Source: an uncultured Parabacteroides sp. (lineage in GTDB: Bacteria; Bacteroidota; Bacteroidia; Bacteroidales; Tannerellaceae). From it: a stretch of DNA of 33,611 nucleotides. Below, piece by piece: positions 16,940-26,109 of this stretch (positions are counted from its first letter, which is position 1; each line of letters opens with the position of its first letter). The stretch covers positions 1 through 33,611 of the forward strand of contig CASEGC010000036.1 of NCBI GenBank assembly GCA_949287365.1. Direction: 5' to 3'. A program made the translations under genes and the position numbers. The notes under the pieces were generated by a model. The model saw only the letters and a list, made by a program, of their open reading frames with translations, ran no database searches and was not told the DNA's origin.

Positions 16940-17842
16940 TTATTTTGTCCCCAAATATAGAAATATCATTCCTAACAACACAAGAAATAAATCGATAGCC
17001 TTGTTCTTTAAGTTTTTTTCATGGAAGAAAATCGCTCCCGCCGCGAATGTCACCAGCACGTTGCTCCGTCGCACCATTGAGACAATCGAGATCATGGAAT
17101 CGGGGAATGTCAACGCATAAAAATAAACCCAATCCGCCACGCATAAAAAGACCGAGATGAAAATAATATTCCAACGCCATTGGAAAAGCGTGCTTTTCCG
17201 CCTACGCGGATACCACAAAAGCATCAGGATTACTCCCATGATAACACATTGATAAATATTGAACCAAACTTGCACGGTCATCACGTCCATGGTCCGCATC
17301 AAATACTTGTCATACAAACCGCTCAAAGCTCCTGTCACGATAGATAATACCGTCAGTAAAATCCATTTATTATGTTTGAAATCTATACCTTCCTTTTTCC
17401 CGGAAGAGGAAAGCAAATAAAACGAAGCTACGGACAACAATACGCCAATCCATTGATAGAGATTCAGTCGCTCGCCAAAAATCAAAAGCGCACCCAGCAA
17501 AGTAAGCACTGGCTGAGTAGCCTTGATTGGTCCGGTAATCGTCAAGGGAAGATGTTTTAAAGCGAAATAACCCGAAATCCACGATGACAATACGATCAAG
17601 GCTTTCAACAAGACCCTTAAATGCTCCTCCAGCGAGACACGAGGCACGTACATCATCGTCCCGTCCAATACATCCGTACAAAAGGAGAGCAAAATGAACG
17701 GAACGAAGAGCAAACTACTGAATAACGTATTCAAAAACAAGACCGGGATTACGGCATTCCCGGTCAACGACATTTTCTTGTTTACCTCATAACAACCCAG
17801 CAAGAAAGCGGATAAAAACGCTAACGCCAACCACATAATCAA
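16940..17842 (-). CDS. EamA/DMT-superfamily transporter
   Basis: The 300-residue protein is almost entirely hydrophobic, with about ten membrane helices in two repeated halves (about 1-135 and 155-298), as in the drug/metabolite transporter superfamily. The first half starts WLALAFLSAFLLGCYEVNKK and the repeat unit ends with GVLLSVASFYLL, typical of EamA. The substrate cannot be told. It starts 4 bp after the truA stop codon, so the two are translated from one message. Confidence 0.85.
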   Translation of the reverse strand: MIMWLALAFLSAFLLGCYEVNKKMSLTGNAVIPVLFLNTLFSSLLFVPFILLSFCTDVLDGTMMYVPRVSLEEHLRVLLKALIVLSSWISGYFALKHLPLTITGPIKATQPVLTLLGALLIFGERLNLYQWIGVLLSVASFYLLSSSGKKEGIDFKHNKWILLTVLSIVTGALSGLYDKYLMRTMDVMTVQVWFNIYQCVIMGVILMLLWYPRRRKSTLFQWRWNIIFISVFLCVADWVYFYALTFPDSMISIVSMVRRSNVLVTFAAGAIFFHEKNLKNKAIDLFLVLLGMIFLYLGTK

Positions 17843-17846
17843 TCCC

Positions 17847-18599
17847 TTATACTTTAAACAAATGCTCCGGATAGGCGATATCCTCTAAAAAAAGAGCGTG
17901 TCCGGGAACGGACATACCCGCCTTACAACGGTTCTTCGCCTCGATTACCTTCCGGAAGCCCGCTATTGTCAACCGGCCACGTCCAACTTCCAGCAAAGTT
18001 CCCACGATAGCGCGCACCATATTCCGCAAAAAACGATCCGCACGGATAGTAAATACCCAAATGTCCTCTTCTCGTTCCCATCTCGCGTACTGAATCCGAC
18101 AATTATTCGTCTTCACGTCCGTATGCAACTTACTGAAACTCGTAAAATCGATGTATTCAAACAGAACCTCGCACGCCGCGTTCATCGCCTCGAAGTCCAA
18201 ATGGGCGGGAACCCAATAAACCCACGCATAATTAAACGGATCCTTTCGAGAACTCACATAATATCTATAAGTTCTTGATAACGCGTCAAACCGAGCATGC
18301 GCGTCAGCTACGACCGGCACGATCTTGTAAATGGCGATATCCTTAGGCAAAAGACGATTCAATTTCTCGACGAGAAACGCTAAATCACCAATCGGCTCCT
18401 CCCAATCGAAATGAGCGACCACCAAACGAGCGTGAACTCCCGCGTCCGTACGTCCCGCACCAACAATCTGGACCGGCTTACGTGTCAATACGCTCAACGC
18501 TTCCTCTATGGAACCTTGGACGGTCACGCCATTCGGTTGAACCTGCCATCCACAAAAATTTCGTCCGTCGTATCCCAAATAAATAAAATAACGTCTCAC
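17847..18599 (-). CDS. truA: tRNA pseudouridine(38-40) synthase
   Basis: TruA converts uridines 38-40 in the anticodon arm of many tRNAs to pseudouridine. The 250-residue protein has the N-terminal [15 protein letters not shown], the catalytic Asp52 in [11 protein letters not shown], and the conserved [18 protein letters not shown]-type segment near residue 200 (here [16 protein letters not shown]). It belongs to a four-gene run with the DUF4923 gene upstream (37-bp gap). Confidence 0.97.
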   Translation of the reverse strand: MRRYFIYLGYDGRNFCGWQVQPNGVTVQGSIEEALSVLTRKPVQIVGAGRTDAGVHARLVVAHFDWEEPIGDLAFLVEKLNRLLPKDIAIYKIVPVVADAHARFDALSRTYRYYVSSRKDPFNYAWVYWVPAHLDFEAMNAACEVLFEYIDFTSFSKLHTDVKTNNCRIQYARWEREEDIWVFTIRADRFLRNMVRAIVGTLLEVGRGRLTIAGFRKVIEAKNRCKAGMSVPGHALFLEDIAYPEHLFKV

Positions 18600-18636
18600 T
18601 TTACCTTCATTCTCTTCGCCTCATTCGACCTTAACG

Positions 18637-19263
18637 CTATTTCCTCAACTCGAATCCCACCATCAAGCCGTCATACTCGCTCGCCAACTTATTAACGGCT
18701 TGTAATGTCGTACTACCAGAAATAGAAGCGACCGTTCCTAAAAAACTCAATAACTTATCGGCGTTAAAAAGCAATGTCAACTCATCACCGGCTAAAACGG
18801 CATGGGCAGTCAACGTGGTAATCGATTTTCCCGCGACCGTATAACGCAACTCCAATGTTTTCTCCTTCTCATCGATGGAATAGGTACCTTTCAAGCTTCC
18901 TTTCCTCAACGCGCTCGTGAAAGTATTATCAGCGTTAAACACGAAATTGAACACACCTTCCACGATTCCAACTTTCTCACAATATTCTTTCAGCGTTTTC
19001 TCTATTTCCGATGTCGCCAAACTACCCGCCACATTCTTCAAGGTATTATCGCCCTCCAATTGTACCGCCGGAGTTTGGTAAACCCATGTCCCACGTACGC
19101 TCTCATTGGTCACCGCCTCGCCTCCGGTCACGGAAGTCACGGCATTTTTCACCGCGGACGAATTCAAAATATCTTTCAAGGATTGCCCTCTCATATCGCG
19201 AGGAACTAACAACAAGCCACATAAGGCTATCCACATACAAATTAACTTTTTCATTGTCCTCAT
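18637..19263 (-). CDS. DUF4923 family exported lipocalin-like protein
   Basis: The 208-residue protein has a signal peptide (about 1-26, ending DMRGQ). The rest is a beta-rich domain (GTWVYQTPAVQLEG, then FNFVFNADNTFTSALRKG and ELRYTVAG), matching the Bacteroidales DUF4923 pattern. The fold suggests a small barrel that could bind a hydrophobic ligand, but the function is unknown. A second start at 19254 (MKKLICMW) would give a more usual signal peptide. It is the first gene of the DUF4923-truA-EamA-DUF3256 run. Confidence 0.78.
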   Translation of the reverse strand: MRTMKKLICMWIALCGLLLVPRDMRGQSLKDILNSSAVKNAVTSVTGGEAVTNESVRGTWVYQTPAVQLEGDNTLKNVAGSLATSEIEKTLKEYCEKVGIVEGVFNFVFNADNTFTSALRKGSLKGTYSIDEKEKTLELRYTVAGKSITTLTAHAVLAGDELTLLFNADKLLSFLGTVASISGSTTLQAVNKLASEYDGLMVGFELRK

Positions 19264-19285
19264 GTTCTCAATATTAATATCGCAA

Positions 19286-19293
19286 CAAAATTA
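19286..19293 (-). promoter_or_regulatory. Candidate -7 element of the DUF4923-truA operon
   Basis: On the minus strand TAATTTTG fits TAnnTTTG and lies 22 bp before the first ATG. No matching -33 element was found at the right spacing, so support is limited to the -7 match. Confidence 0.45.
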
Positions 19294-19305
19294 ACTTTTC
19301 CCACC

Positions 19306-19341
19306 AAACAAAAAAGGAGTCACTTTATTAAGTAACTCCTT
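19306..19341 (-). terminator. Intrinsic terminator after tRNA-Pro
   Basis: On the minus strand AAGGAGTTACTT and AAGTGACTCCTT form a 12-bp stem (one G-T pair) with an AATA loop, followed by TTTTTT, G and TTT. It lies 12 bp past the tRNA 3' end. Confidence 0.9.
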
Positions 19342-19353
19342 GACTCTCAATAG

Positions 19354-19428
19354 TCGGGGTACCAAGATTCGAACTTGGGACCCCCTGCTCCCAAAGCAGG
19401 TGCGCTAACCGGACTGCGCTACACCCCG
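19354..19428 (-). tRNA. tRNA-Pro (anticodon UGG)
   Basis: The 75-nt sequence folds as a cloverleaf: a 7-bp acceptor stem (CGGGGTG with TACCCCG), discriminator A, a D-arm with GTTAGCGC, an anticodon arm CTGCT-TTTGGGA-AGCAG with anticodon TGG, and a T-arm with GTTCGAATC. CCA is not encoded. It has its own promoter and terminator. Confidence 0.95.
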
Positions 19429-19460
19429 TCTTTCCAAATAACGATTCCTTAATCGTGGCG

Positions 19461-19490
19461 CAAAGGTAAGCATTTATTTTCTAACGCCAA
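19461..19490 (-). promoter_or_regulatory. Promoter of tRNA-Pro
   Basis: On the minus strand TACCTTTG (19461-19468) is an exact -7 element, with TTG (19488-19490) 19 bp upstream. The tRNA 5' end is 33 bp downstream. A small inverted repeat (ACGATT and AATCGT, 19441-19456) lies in the leader. Confidence 0.7.
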
Positions 19491-19584
19491 GCGTTTCGTT
19501 CATTTTTTTTCATGAACGACATCAAATTCTTTCACAAATTCTTTCACGGATGTAGGTCCGATAGACACGAATATATCGTATGAT

Positions 19585-20076
19585 TCAGGATAAACCACGC
19601 AACAAATCCAATAACATCCCTAAAGCCGCCTCCGCGGATAACTGGATGTTCTCCTCACGAGTGTTTTTACCGAAATAATAACATCTCGAATATATCTTCT
19701 CCTTATAAACGGCGGCTATCCATACGGTTCCCACCGGTTTGTCCGGACTACCACCTCCCGGCCCGGCGATACCAGAGGTCGCCACGGCACAATCGCACCC
19801 AAACGCACGCACTGCCCCTCGTGCCATCTGTTCCACGACCGGCTGGCTAACGGCTCCATAAGCCTTCAGGTCCTCTTCGGAAACGCCAAGCATTCCATGT
19901 TTCACCTCATTACAATAAGCGACAACGCCACCCTTGAAATACTCCGAGCTACCCGCCACCGAGGTGATCAAAGACGCTATCTTCCCCCCCGTGCAACTTT
20001 CCGCCGTCCCCATAAGCAAATGCCTTGATTTAAGCGCTTCGCCAATCTCTATTTCTATCAAGCCATCTCCTCTCAT
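19585..20076 (-). CDS. CinA-family nicotinamide-nucleotide amidohydrolase (stand-alone PncC type)
   Basis: This family hydrolyses nicotinamide mononucleotide to nicotinic acid mononucleotide and ammonia, recycling NAD breakdown products. From the ATG at 20076 the protein has 163 residues, the length of the C-terminal CinA domain alone, so the N-terminal molybdopterin-binding part of full CinA is absent. Motifs: GTAESCTGGKIASLIT with the catalytic Ser, FKGGVVAYCNEVK, and ATSGIAGPGGGSPDKPVGTVW. An upstream ATG at 20142 would overlap tsaD by 43 bp, adds residues unlike the family, and lacks support; GGAGA lies 13 bp before the chosen start. It follows tsaD by 23 bp. Confidence 0.92.
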   Translation of the reverse strand: MRGDGLIEIEIGEALKSRHLLMGTAESCTGGKIASLITSVAGSSEYFKGGVVAYCNEVKHGMLGVSEEDLKAYGAVSQPVVEQMARGAVRAFGCDCAVATSGIAGPGGGSPDKPVGTVWIAAVYKEKIYSRCYYFGKNTREENIQLSAEAALGMLLDLLRGLS

Positions 20077-20099
20077 CCTATTCGTTCTCCCTATCGCTT

Positions 20100-21119
20100 T
20101 TATATCACGACCCTTGAGAAAGGAGCCGCGTCTATCGGACAAAAATCCTTATCCATGTATTTATAATAGCCGGTAATCGCCACCATGGCCGCATTATCCG
20201 TGGTGAAAGAGAATTTAGGAATATAGACCTTCCACCCGTAACGTTCGGCGTGATCAAGGAAAGCGTCGCGCAACCCTGAATTGGCGGAAACGCCACCCGC
20301 CACGGCCACCTCTTTAATCCGCAAGTCCTTCACCGCCTTACGCAACTTATTCATCAAGATATCAATAACCGTCGCTTGCAACGAGGCGCAAAGGTCCCTC
20401 TTGTTTTTCTCTATGAAATCCGGGTCCTCTCTCAAACGATCGCGCAAAGTATACAAGAAAGAGGTCTTCAAGCCGCTGAAGCTATAGTCATATCCCGGGA
20501 TATGCGGCTTACTGAAGGCGAAGGCCTTCGGATCGCCCTCGTTGGCCAAGCGATTTACGACCGGTCCGCCTGGATATCCCAAGCCCATCACCTTGGCGCA
20601 TTTGTCGAACGCCTCCCCCGCGGCATCGTCGATAGTCTGGCCAATCACCTCCATATCATCGTATGCGTTCACCTTAATGATTTGCGAGTTTCCGCCGGAG
20701 ACCAGCAAACAAAGGAACGGGAACGAAGGCGAATGCTCGTCTTCTGGCGTCTCCTTGATGAAATGAGCTAGCACATGCGCCTGCAGGTGATTGACCTCTA
20801 TCATCGGAATCCCCAACGAGAGAGCCAAACCCTTCGCGAAGGAGGTCCCGACCAATAAAGACCCCATCAAGCCCGGTCCCCGAGTGAACGCGACCGCGCT
20901 CAACTCGGACTTGTCGATACCTGCCCGCTTAATCGCCTCGGACACGACGGGAATAATATTTTGCTGATGCGCCCGCGAGGCCAATTCCGGGACTACTCCT
21001 CCATAAGCCTCATGAACGACTTGCCCGGCGATCACGTTGGACAACATCACGCCATCGCGAATCACGGATGCGGAAGTATCGTCGCACGAGGACTCTATTC
21101 CTAATATCGTCACGCTCAT
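20100..21119 (-). CDS. tsaD: tRNA N6-adenosine threonylcarbamoyltransferase
   Basis: TsaD transfers the threonylcarbamoyl group to A37 of ANN-decoding tRNAs, working with TsaB and TsaE. The 339-residue protein has the ASKHA start VTILGIESSCDDTSASVI, the iron-binding His111 and His115 in NHLQAH, LVSGGNSQI, and ATP-binding AVAGGVSANSGLR near residue 275. It lies head-to-head with the tamB-like gene (116-bp gap). Confidence 0.97.
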   Translation of the reverse strand: MSVTILGIESSCDDTSASVIRDGVMLSNVIAGQVVHEAYGGVVPELASRAHQQNIIPVVSEAIKRAGIDKSELSAVAFTRGPGLMGSLLVGTSFAKGLALSLGIPMIEVNHLQAHVLAHFIKETPEDEHSPSFPFLCLLVSGGNSQIIKVNAYDDMEVIGQTIDDAAGEAFDKCAKVMGLGYPGGPVVNRLANEGDPKAFAFSKPHIPGYDYSFSGLKTSFLYTLRDRLREDPDFIEKNKRDLCASLQATVIDILMNKLRKAVKDLRIKEVAVAGGVSANSGLRDAFLDHAERYGWKVYIPKFSFTTDNAAMVAITGYYKYMDKDFCPIDAAPFSRVVI

Positions 21120-21166
21120 ATTCTCTTTTTTCCCGCAAATTAACGAAAACTATCGCAATAATATCG

Positions 21167-21174
21167 TAGATTCG
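21167..21174 (+). promoter_or_regulatory. Weak candidate -7 element for the tamB-like gene
   Basis: TAGATTCG is one base from TAnnTTTG and sits 18 bp before the ATA codon and 62 bp before the TTG start. No -33 element is visible, so this is a weak call. Confidence 0.25.
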
Positions 21175-21184
21175 CGCTAAATAA

Positions 21185-24100
21185 ATAGAAAAAGATATCA
21201 GAGGATTAAAATACATAATCATCACCCTGCTTTCATTGTTCTGGATATTCTATGCGTTGCCGAGTCTATCGCTAAGAGTTCCCTTCGTTCAAGCTAAGGT
21301 ATCGGAAATAGCGACGGCCCGATTATCCGAATATCTTGGCGTGCCCGTGAAAATCGAACGTATCGGTATCGAATGGTTGAACAAGGTCGTATTGGAAGGC
21401 CTTTACCTAGAGGACCAGGAAGGGAAAGCCTTGTTGGAGGCGAACCACGTGACGGCGGGTTTCGAGGTCATGCCCCTGTTCGAGAAGAAAATCGTCTTCA
21501 ATACGGTACGTCTATTCGGATTCTCCCTTAACTTAAGGAAAAAGACCCCGGGCAGCCCATTGAACCTACGATTCGTCATAGATGCTTTCGCCCGGAAAGA
21601 CACAGTCAAAAGGGAGAGGGACATCGACCTCCGTTTCAACTCGATATTGCTCCGAAGAGGAAATGTTAGCTATCACGTGGCAAGCGAGGAACTAACCCCC
21701 GGGAAATTCAACGCGAAGCATATCGATATCCAAAACCTCAGTGCGAAGATATCGCTCAAGGCTCTTACCAAAGATAGCCTGAACGCTTACGTCAAGAAAA
21801 TGAGCTTCGACGAAGCCTCCGGATTTTCTTTAAGGAAATTATCGCTAAGCGTCATAAGCAATAGGGACAGCGCCAATCTCCAGGATTTCGAGGTCCACCT
21901 GCCTCAAACCGACCTTTACATAGGCTCGGCTCACATCGACCTGACTAAGGTAAGGGACATACCCTCTTTCTTGAACCACGCCGCGATCGGATTAAACATC
22001 GCCCCTTCGCGGATATACCTGAAAGACTTGTCCCCGTTCGTACCCACGCTGAAGAACTTCACCGATTCCATCGAGTTCTCCGCCGAGGTGGACGGCTTCA
22101 TCAACCATTTCAACACGCAGCGCATAACGCTGAAATATAGTGACAAGATGCTGTTTGTCGGACAGATGGAGCTAAAGAATATCACTCATCCCAAGGAAGC
22201 ATACATCTTCGGTAAAGTCAACAAGATGTATCTCTCCACGGATGGCATCGCCGATCTGGTCCATAACCTCAACAATCGGTCGATACGCCTTCCCGAGCCG
22301 GTCGCCCGTCTGGGGACCATCAATTTCACGGGAGAGATATCCGGCTTTCCCGACAATCTCGTGGCGTTTGGCAAGTTCTCGTCCACGATTGGTTCCATAC
22401 AAGCCGACTTGATATTCGGCCACGACAAGGAGAGGAATATCGCGGCGTATTTGCGCGGGCACGTCTCTTCCGACAACTTACGGATTCACGAGCTTTTCGA
22501 GAAAAACAATCCTTTCGGAAAAGCCTTGTTCGACATCGATATCGATGCCCACCGTCCCATAAACGGGAATTTCGGGGGAAACATCCAAGCCAGGATAAAA
22601 GAGTTCGATTACAAATCGTACAAATATAAAGACATCGGTCTGTCCGGGAATTTCAAGAAAAACAGTTTCGATGGGACCATACGAATAAACGACCCGAACG
22701 GCGACCTGTATGCCAAGGGATTTTTCCGGCATCAGGGACAAAACTCCCTGTTCAATTTCACCGCCCGGCTCGACCATTTCCGGCCGGACCGGTTGCACTT
22801 GACGGACAAATACGAACGACCGGATATCTCGTTCGCTTTGAACGCAGACTTCACCGGCGACAATATCGACAATCTGGAAGGCTCCATCCGGATGGACAGC
22901 CTCTCGTTCAATACCGCCCCCGATAGCTTCTTCCTCAAACGGTTGGAAATCGTGGCGTCCGGACATCATCTCGACAGACGGCTGGCAATCCATTCCGACA
23001 TCCTGAACGGAGAGGTGACCGGAGCCTACTCGTTCCGGACATTGACGCAAAGCTTGATAAGTACATTCGGGGAATATGTGCCCGCCTTGGCGCGTACGCT
23101 TCCCGAAAAGCGGGCCGACACGGAAAACAACTTCGCACTTTTGCTGACCATCGGGAACACGGAAGCGCTCTCCTCCACCTTAAAACTACCTTTCACGATG
23201 GTCCAGCCAGGACGCGTCGCAGGGCATTACAACAATATCTACGACAAGTTCAGGATAGAAGCTTGGCTCCCGAAATTCAAGTTGGGTAAATCCACGTTCG
23301 ACTCCGGCCATCTGCTCTGCGAGAACCCAGGCGATAAGGTTGACCTGCGGTTAAAGGCAACCCACTACAACCGGAAAGGATTACGTAATTACCTCGACCT
23401 GAAAGCGGACGCCAAGGACAATAGGGTGAACACAGCGATCGAATGGGCCACGAACAAGGAACGGCTTTTCAAGGCGGACATCACCGCCTCCACCCGTTTC
23501 GTTGAGGAGGAGACGGAATATGGTGCCCGTCCGCATGCGGAGATGACACTCAACGAAAGCCCGCTCATCATCAACGACACGACCTGGCGAATCAACCCGG
23601 CCCACATCACCCTTCGAGACGGGAAGATCGATATCCGTAACTTCCGAATAGAACGAGAGAACCAACACCTCACGATGGACGGCTTGATATCGAGAGACCC
23701 AGCGGATAGTCTGTTGGTAGACCTGCGCCAAATCGAGCTGAGCTACGTGTTCGATATCCTGAATATCCCCGTGCTTCAATTCGGGGGGAAAGCGACCGGA
23801 CGCTTCTATGTGAACGACCTCTATAACAGTCGGCGTTTGGACACGAACCTTGAGATACGGGACTTCTCCTTCAACGATGTCACCTTCGGCCGCCTGAACC
23901 TATTCAGCGCATGGGACGACAAGCGGAAAGGAATCCTCATGCGAGGTAATATCTACAAGAACGACAGCACTTGGACCTACGTGGACGGCTATGTCTTCCC
24001 CGTAGGGCCCAAGGCGGGGCTATCGCTTTATTTCGACGCGAACGACATCGACCTCGCCTTCTTGCGCCCCTTCGTCGACAAGGTGGTGAAAGACTTGAGC

Positions 24101-25702
24101 GGACGGGGCTTCGGTAGCGTGCATCTTCACGGGCCTTTCAAGAATTTGACGGTAGAGGGCGACGCTTTCGTGGCGGACGGAAGCCTTGGGGTCGATTTCC
24201 TGAACACCTATTATACCTTCTCGGATTCCGTGCATCTGGATTCCACGTCGGTCAACTTGCGAAACGTCACGCTACGGGACAAGTTCGGGAACACAGGCAA
24301 TGTCAACCTCAAGTTCAACCATCGCCACTTCAAGGACTACAGTTTCCAAGTCGATTTGCGGGGGCAAGACTTACTCATGTACGACGCGGACCAAAAGAAG
24401 AACCCGCTCATCTACGGCACCGTATTCGCCAGCGGGACCGCCCGCATACAAGGGAACAGGCGGCTGGTGGATTTCGACATCAACTTGCGGAACGAGCCGA
24501 ACACCTCGGTGTACCTGGACTTCATCAACAACAACCGGGCCACCGATTACGATTTCATCACCTTCGTGGACAAGAGCGAGCTACCGCACGCCACCGACTC
24601 GGCAGCTTTCTCCCCGCCCGATTTGGCGGACCAGCCGGAAGAGGGAGCGGAACTGCGGATGAACTTCTCGCTAGACATCACGCCCGACGCAAACATCGAA
24701 CTGATCATGGACCCCGTGGCGGGCGACCGCATCAAGGGGAACGCCAGCGGAAGCCTGCAAATCCAATACGGGACCCGAAGCGACCTCAAGATGTATGGCG
24801 ACGTGAATATCGTAGAGGGCGATTACAACTTCAGCCTCCAGCAAATCATCCGGAAAGACTTCAAGATAAGGGACGGGAGCACCATCAGTTTCCAAGGCGA
24901 CCCGTTCAACGCAAACATGCACATCGACGCGATCTATAGCCTGACCGCCAATATCGGCGACCTAGACCAAAGTCTCCTGAACGAGAGCGTGCGGACCAGC
25001 GTGCCGGTCAATTGCGTCTTGAACCTCGACGGGGCGTTGCGAAGCCCGACCTTCTCGTTCGACCTTGAGTTCCCCAACTCCAACGAGGAGCTGGAACGGC
25101 AAGTGCGCGCCTTTGTCGACACCGAGGACATGATGACGCGGCAAATCGTCTATCTTTTAGTGCTGAACAAGTTCTACACGCCGGAGTACGCCCGAACGGA
25201 ATACCAGTCGAGCGAGCTGAACGCCGTAGCCTCGTCCGCCATCTCCACGCAACTCTCCGGCATATTGAACAGCCTCACGGACAAAGTGCAGATAGGCACG
25301 AACATACGCGCCGGGCAAGACGGATTCAAGGACGACACGGAATATGAGATGCTGCTATCCAGCCAATTACTGGACAACCGCCTCCTGATAAACGGCAACT
25401 TCGGTATGCGGAACACCATCAACACGGGCAAGAACAACACCTTCATCGGAGAGTTCGACCTCGAATACAAGCTCACGCCATCCGGCGAGATTCGCCTGAA
25501 GGCCTATAACCACGCCCGCGACATGTATTTCGGCTTGAAGCAAGCGTTGACCATCCAAGGCGTGGGCATCATGTACCGGAAAGATTTCACTCACCTCTCC
25601 GAGATATTCCGGCGGAAAAAGAGGACGCTCATCCCATCGTCCGCCGACAGTACGGGCCTCTCACCCGCCAAGAAAGACTCCACAGGGATAACGAATCCAT
25701 AG
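21185..25702 (+). CDS. tamB: TamB-like AsmA-family envelope protein (start codon uncertain)
   Basis: TamB-type proteins bridge inner and outer membranes as a long beta-groove and take part in outer-membrane protein assembly or lipid transport. About 1488-1505 residues are almost all repetitive beta structure. The C-terminal DUF490/TamB domain (about 1180-1470) includes NFSLDITPDANIELIMDP, then VAGDRIKGNASGSLQIQYG. The first standard start is TTG at 21236, but that would cut the N-terminal membrane anchor, which is encoded upstream in the same frame (LKYIIITLLSL just before). The frame is open back to a stop at 21182-21184 with no ATG, GTG or TTG before 21236; ATA at 21185 and ATC, ATA and CTG codons between 21215 and 21229 are the only options. 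The range given includes this extension. Confidence 0.9.
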   Translation: MEKDIRGLKYIIITLLSLFWIFYALPSLSLRVPFVQAKVSEIATARLSEYLGVPVKIERIGIEWLNKVVLEGLYLEDQEGKALLEANHVTAGFEVMPLFEKKIVFNTVRLFGFSLNLRKKTPGSPLNLRFVIDAFARKDTVKRERDIDLRFNSILLRRGNVSYHVASEELTPGKFNAKHIDIQNLSAKISLKALTKDSLNAYVKKMSFDEASGFSLRKLSLSVISNRDSANLQDFEVHLPQTDLYIGSAHIDLTKVRDIPSFLNHAAIGLNIAPSRIYLKDLSPFVPTLKNFTDSIEFSAEVDGFINHFNTQRITLKYSDKMLFVGQMELKNITHPKEAYIFGKVNKMYLSTDGIADLVHNLNNRSIRLPEPVARLGTINFTGEISGFPDNLVAFGKFSSTIGSIQADLIFGHDKERNIAAYLRGHVSSDNLRIHELFEKNNPFGKALFDIDIDAHRPINGNFGGNIQARIKEFDYKSYKYKDIGLSGNFKKNSFDGTIRINDPNGDLYAKGFFRHQGQNSLFNFTARLDHFRPDRLHLTDKYERPDISFALNADFTGDNIDNLEGSIRMDSLSFNTAPDSFFLKRLEIVASGHHLDRRLAIHSDILNGEVTGAYSFRTLTQSLISTFGEYVPALARTLPEKRADTENNFALLLTIGNTEALSSTLKLPFTMVQPGRVAGHYNNIYDKFRIEAWLPKFKLGKSTFDSGHLLCENPGDKVDLRLKATHYNRKGLRNYLDLKADAKDNRVNTAIEWATNKERLFKADITASTRFVEEETEYGARPHAEMTLNESPLIINDTTWRINPAHITLRDGKIDIRNFRIERENQHLTMDGLISRDPADSLLVDLRQIELSYVFDILNIPVLQFGGKATGRFYVNDLYNSRRLDTNLEIRDFSFNDVTFGRLNLFSAWDDKRKGILMRGNIYKNDSTWTYVDGYVFPVGPKAGLSLYFDANDIDLAFLRPFVDKVVKDLSGRGFGSVHLHGPFKNLTVEGDAFVADGSLGVDFLNTYYTFSDSVHLDSTSVNLRNVTLRDKFGNTGNVNLKFNHRHFKDYSFQVDLRGQDLLMYDADQKKNPLIYGTVFASGTARIQGNRRLVDFDINLRNEPNTSVYLDFINNNRATDYDFITFVDKSELPHATDSAAFSPPDLADQPEEGAELRMNFSLDITPDANIELIMDPVAGDRIKGNASGSLQIQYGTRSDLKMYGDVNIVEGDYNFSLQQIIRKDFKIRDGSTISFQGDPFNANMHIDAIYSLTANIGDLDQSLLNESVRTSVPVNCVLNLDGALRSPTFSFDLEFPNSNEELERQVRAFVDTEDMMTRQIVYLLVLNKFYTPEYARTEYQSSELNAVASSAISTQLSGILNSLTDKVQIGTNIRAGQDGFKDDTEYEMLLSSQLLDNRLLINGNFGMRNTINTGKNNTFIGEFDLEYKLTPSGEIRLKAYNHARDMYFGLKQALTIQGVGIMYRKDFTHLSEIFRRKKRTLIPSSADSTGLSPAKKDSTGITNP

Positions 25703-25851
25703 TCAAAATCAGGTATTGGCACGCGAGATAGACGTGGAAAGCAGACTCTATGACTTCGCGGGCAAATAGCCAAATACGTGGAAATAAATATCGCCCATCC
25801 GTCATGGAAGGGAATAACTATGCCCATCCGTGTTTGAATAAAAACGGATAG

Positions 25852-26008
25852 GGGAAAAAAGTTCCATAACCGGGAGGAAAACTTGTAAATCCGGCGGGAA
25901 AAATCGGGAACTCCACGAAGAAAAGTCTATCTTTAGCTTAAAGATATGCATCTTTAGGCTGCAGATATATATCTTTAGGCTTGCGATATGTATCTTTAGG
26001 CTAAAGAT
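25852..26008. repeat. Array C: degenerate 22-bp units leading into four 21-bp hairpin units
   Basis: In the 407-bp gap 25703-26109, which has no gene, ATCTTTAG starts at 25929, 25950, 25971 and 25992, exactly 21 bp apart. The first and last units are good hairpins (ATCTTT and AAAGAT; ATCTTTA, GGC, TAAAGAT); the middle two are weaker. Upstream, purine-rich G/A starts recur at 25852, 25874, 25896 and 25918, 22 bp apart, each with about 10 purines. CCCATCCG also recurs at 25794 and 25823. The gap separates the convergent tamB-like and glycosyltransferase genes. Confidence 0.75.
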
Positions 26009-26109
26009 AGAGATTTCCCCGTTATGCGACGGACTTTTTCCTATAGGGTTCGAGGTTTTTTCTCCCTTCTTTTCCTTTTTTCTCTCCTATCGAATCTATC
26101 GGACTCACG

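Noticed and set aside
20077-20142. Longer start for the CinA-family gene
   Set aside because: It would overlap tsaD by 43 bp and add residues not seen in the family; the ATG at 20076 gives the expected domain and length.
25591-25827. Small minus-strand frame at the end of the tamB-like gene
   Set aside because: It overlaps the tamB-like C-terminus and runs into the spacer without a promoter, ribosome-binding site or recognisable sequence.
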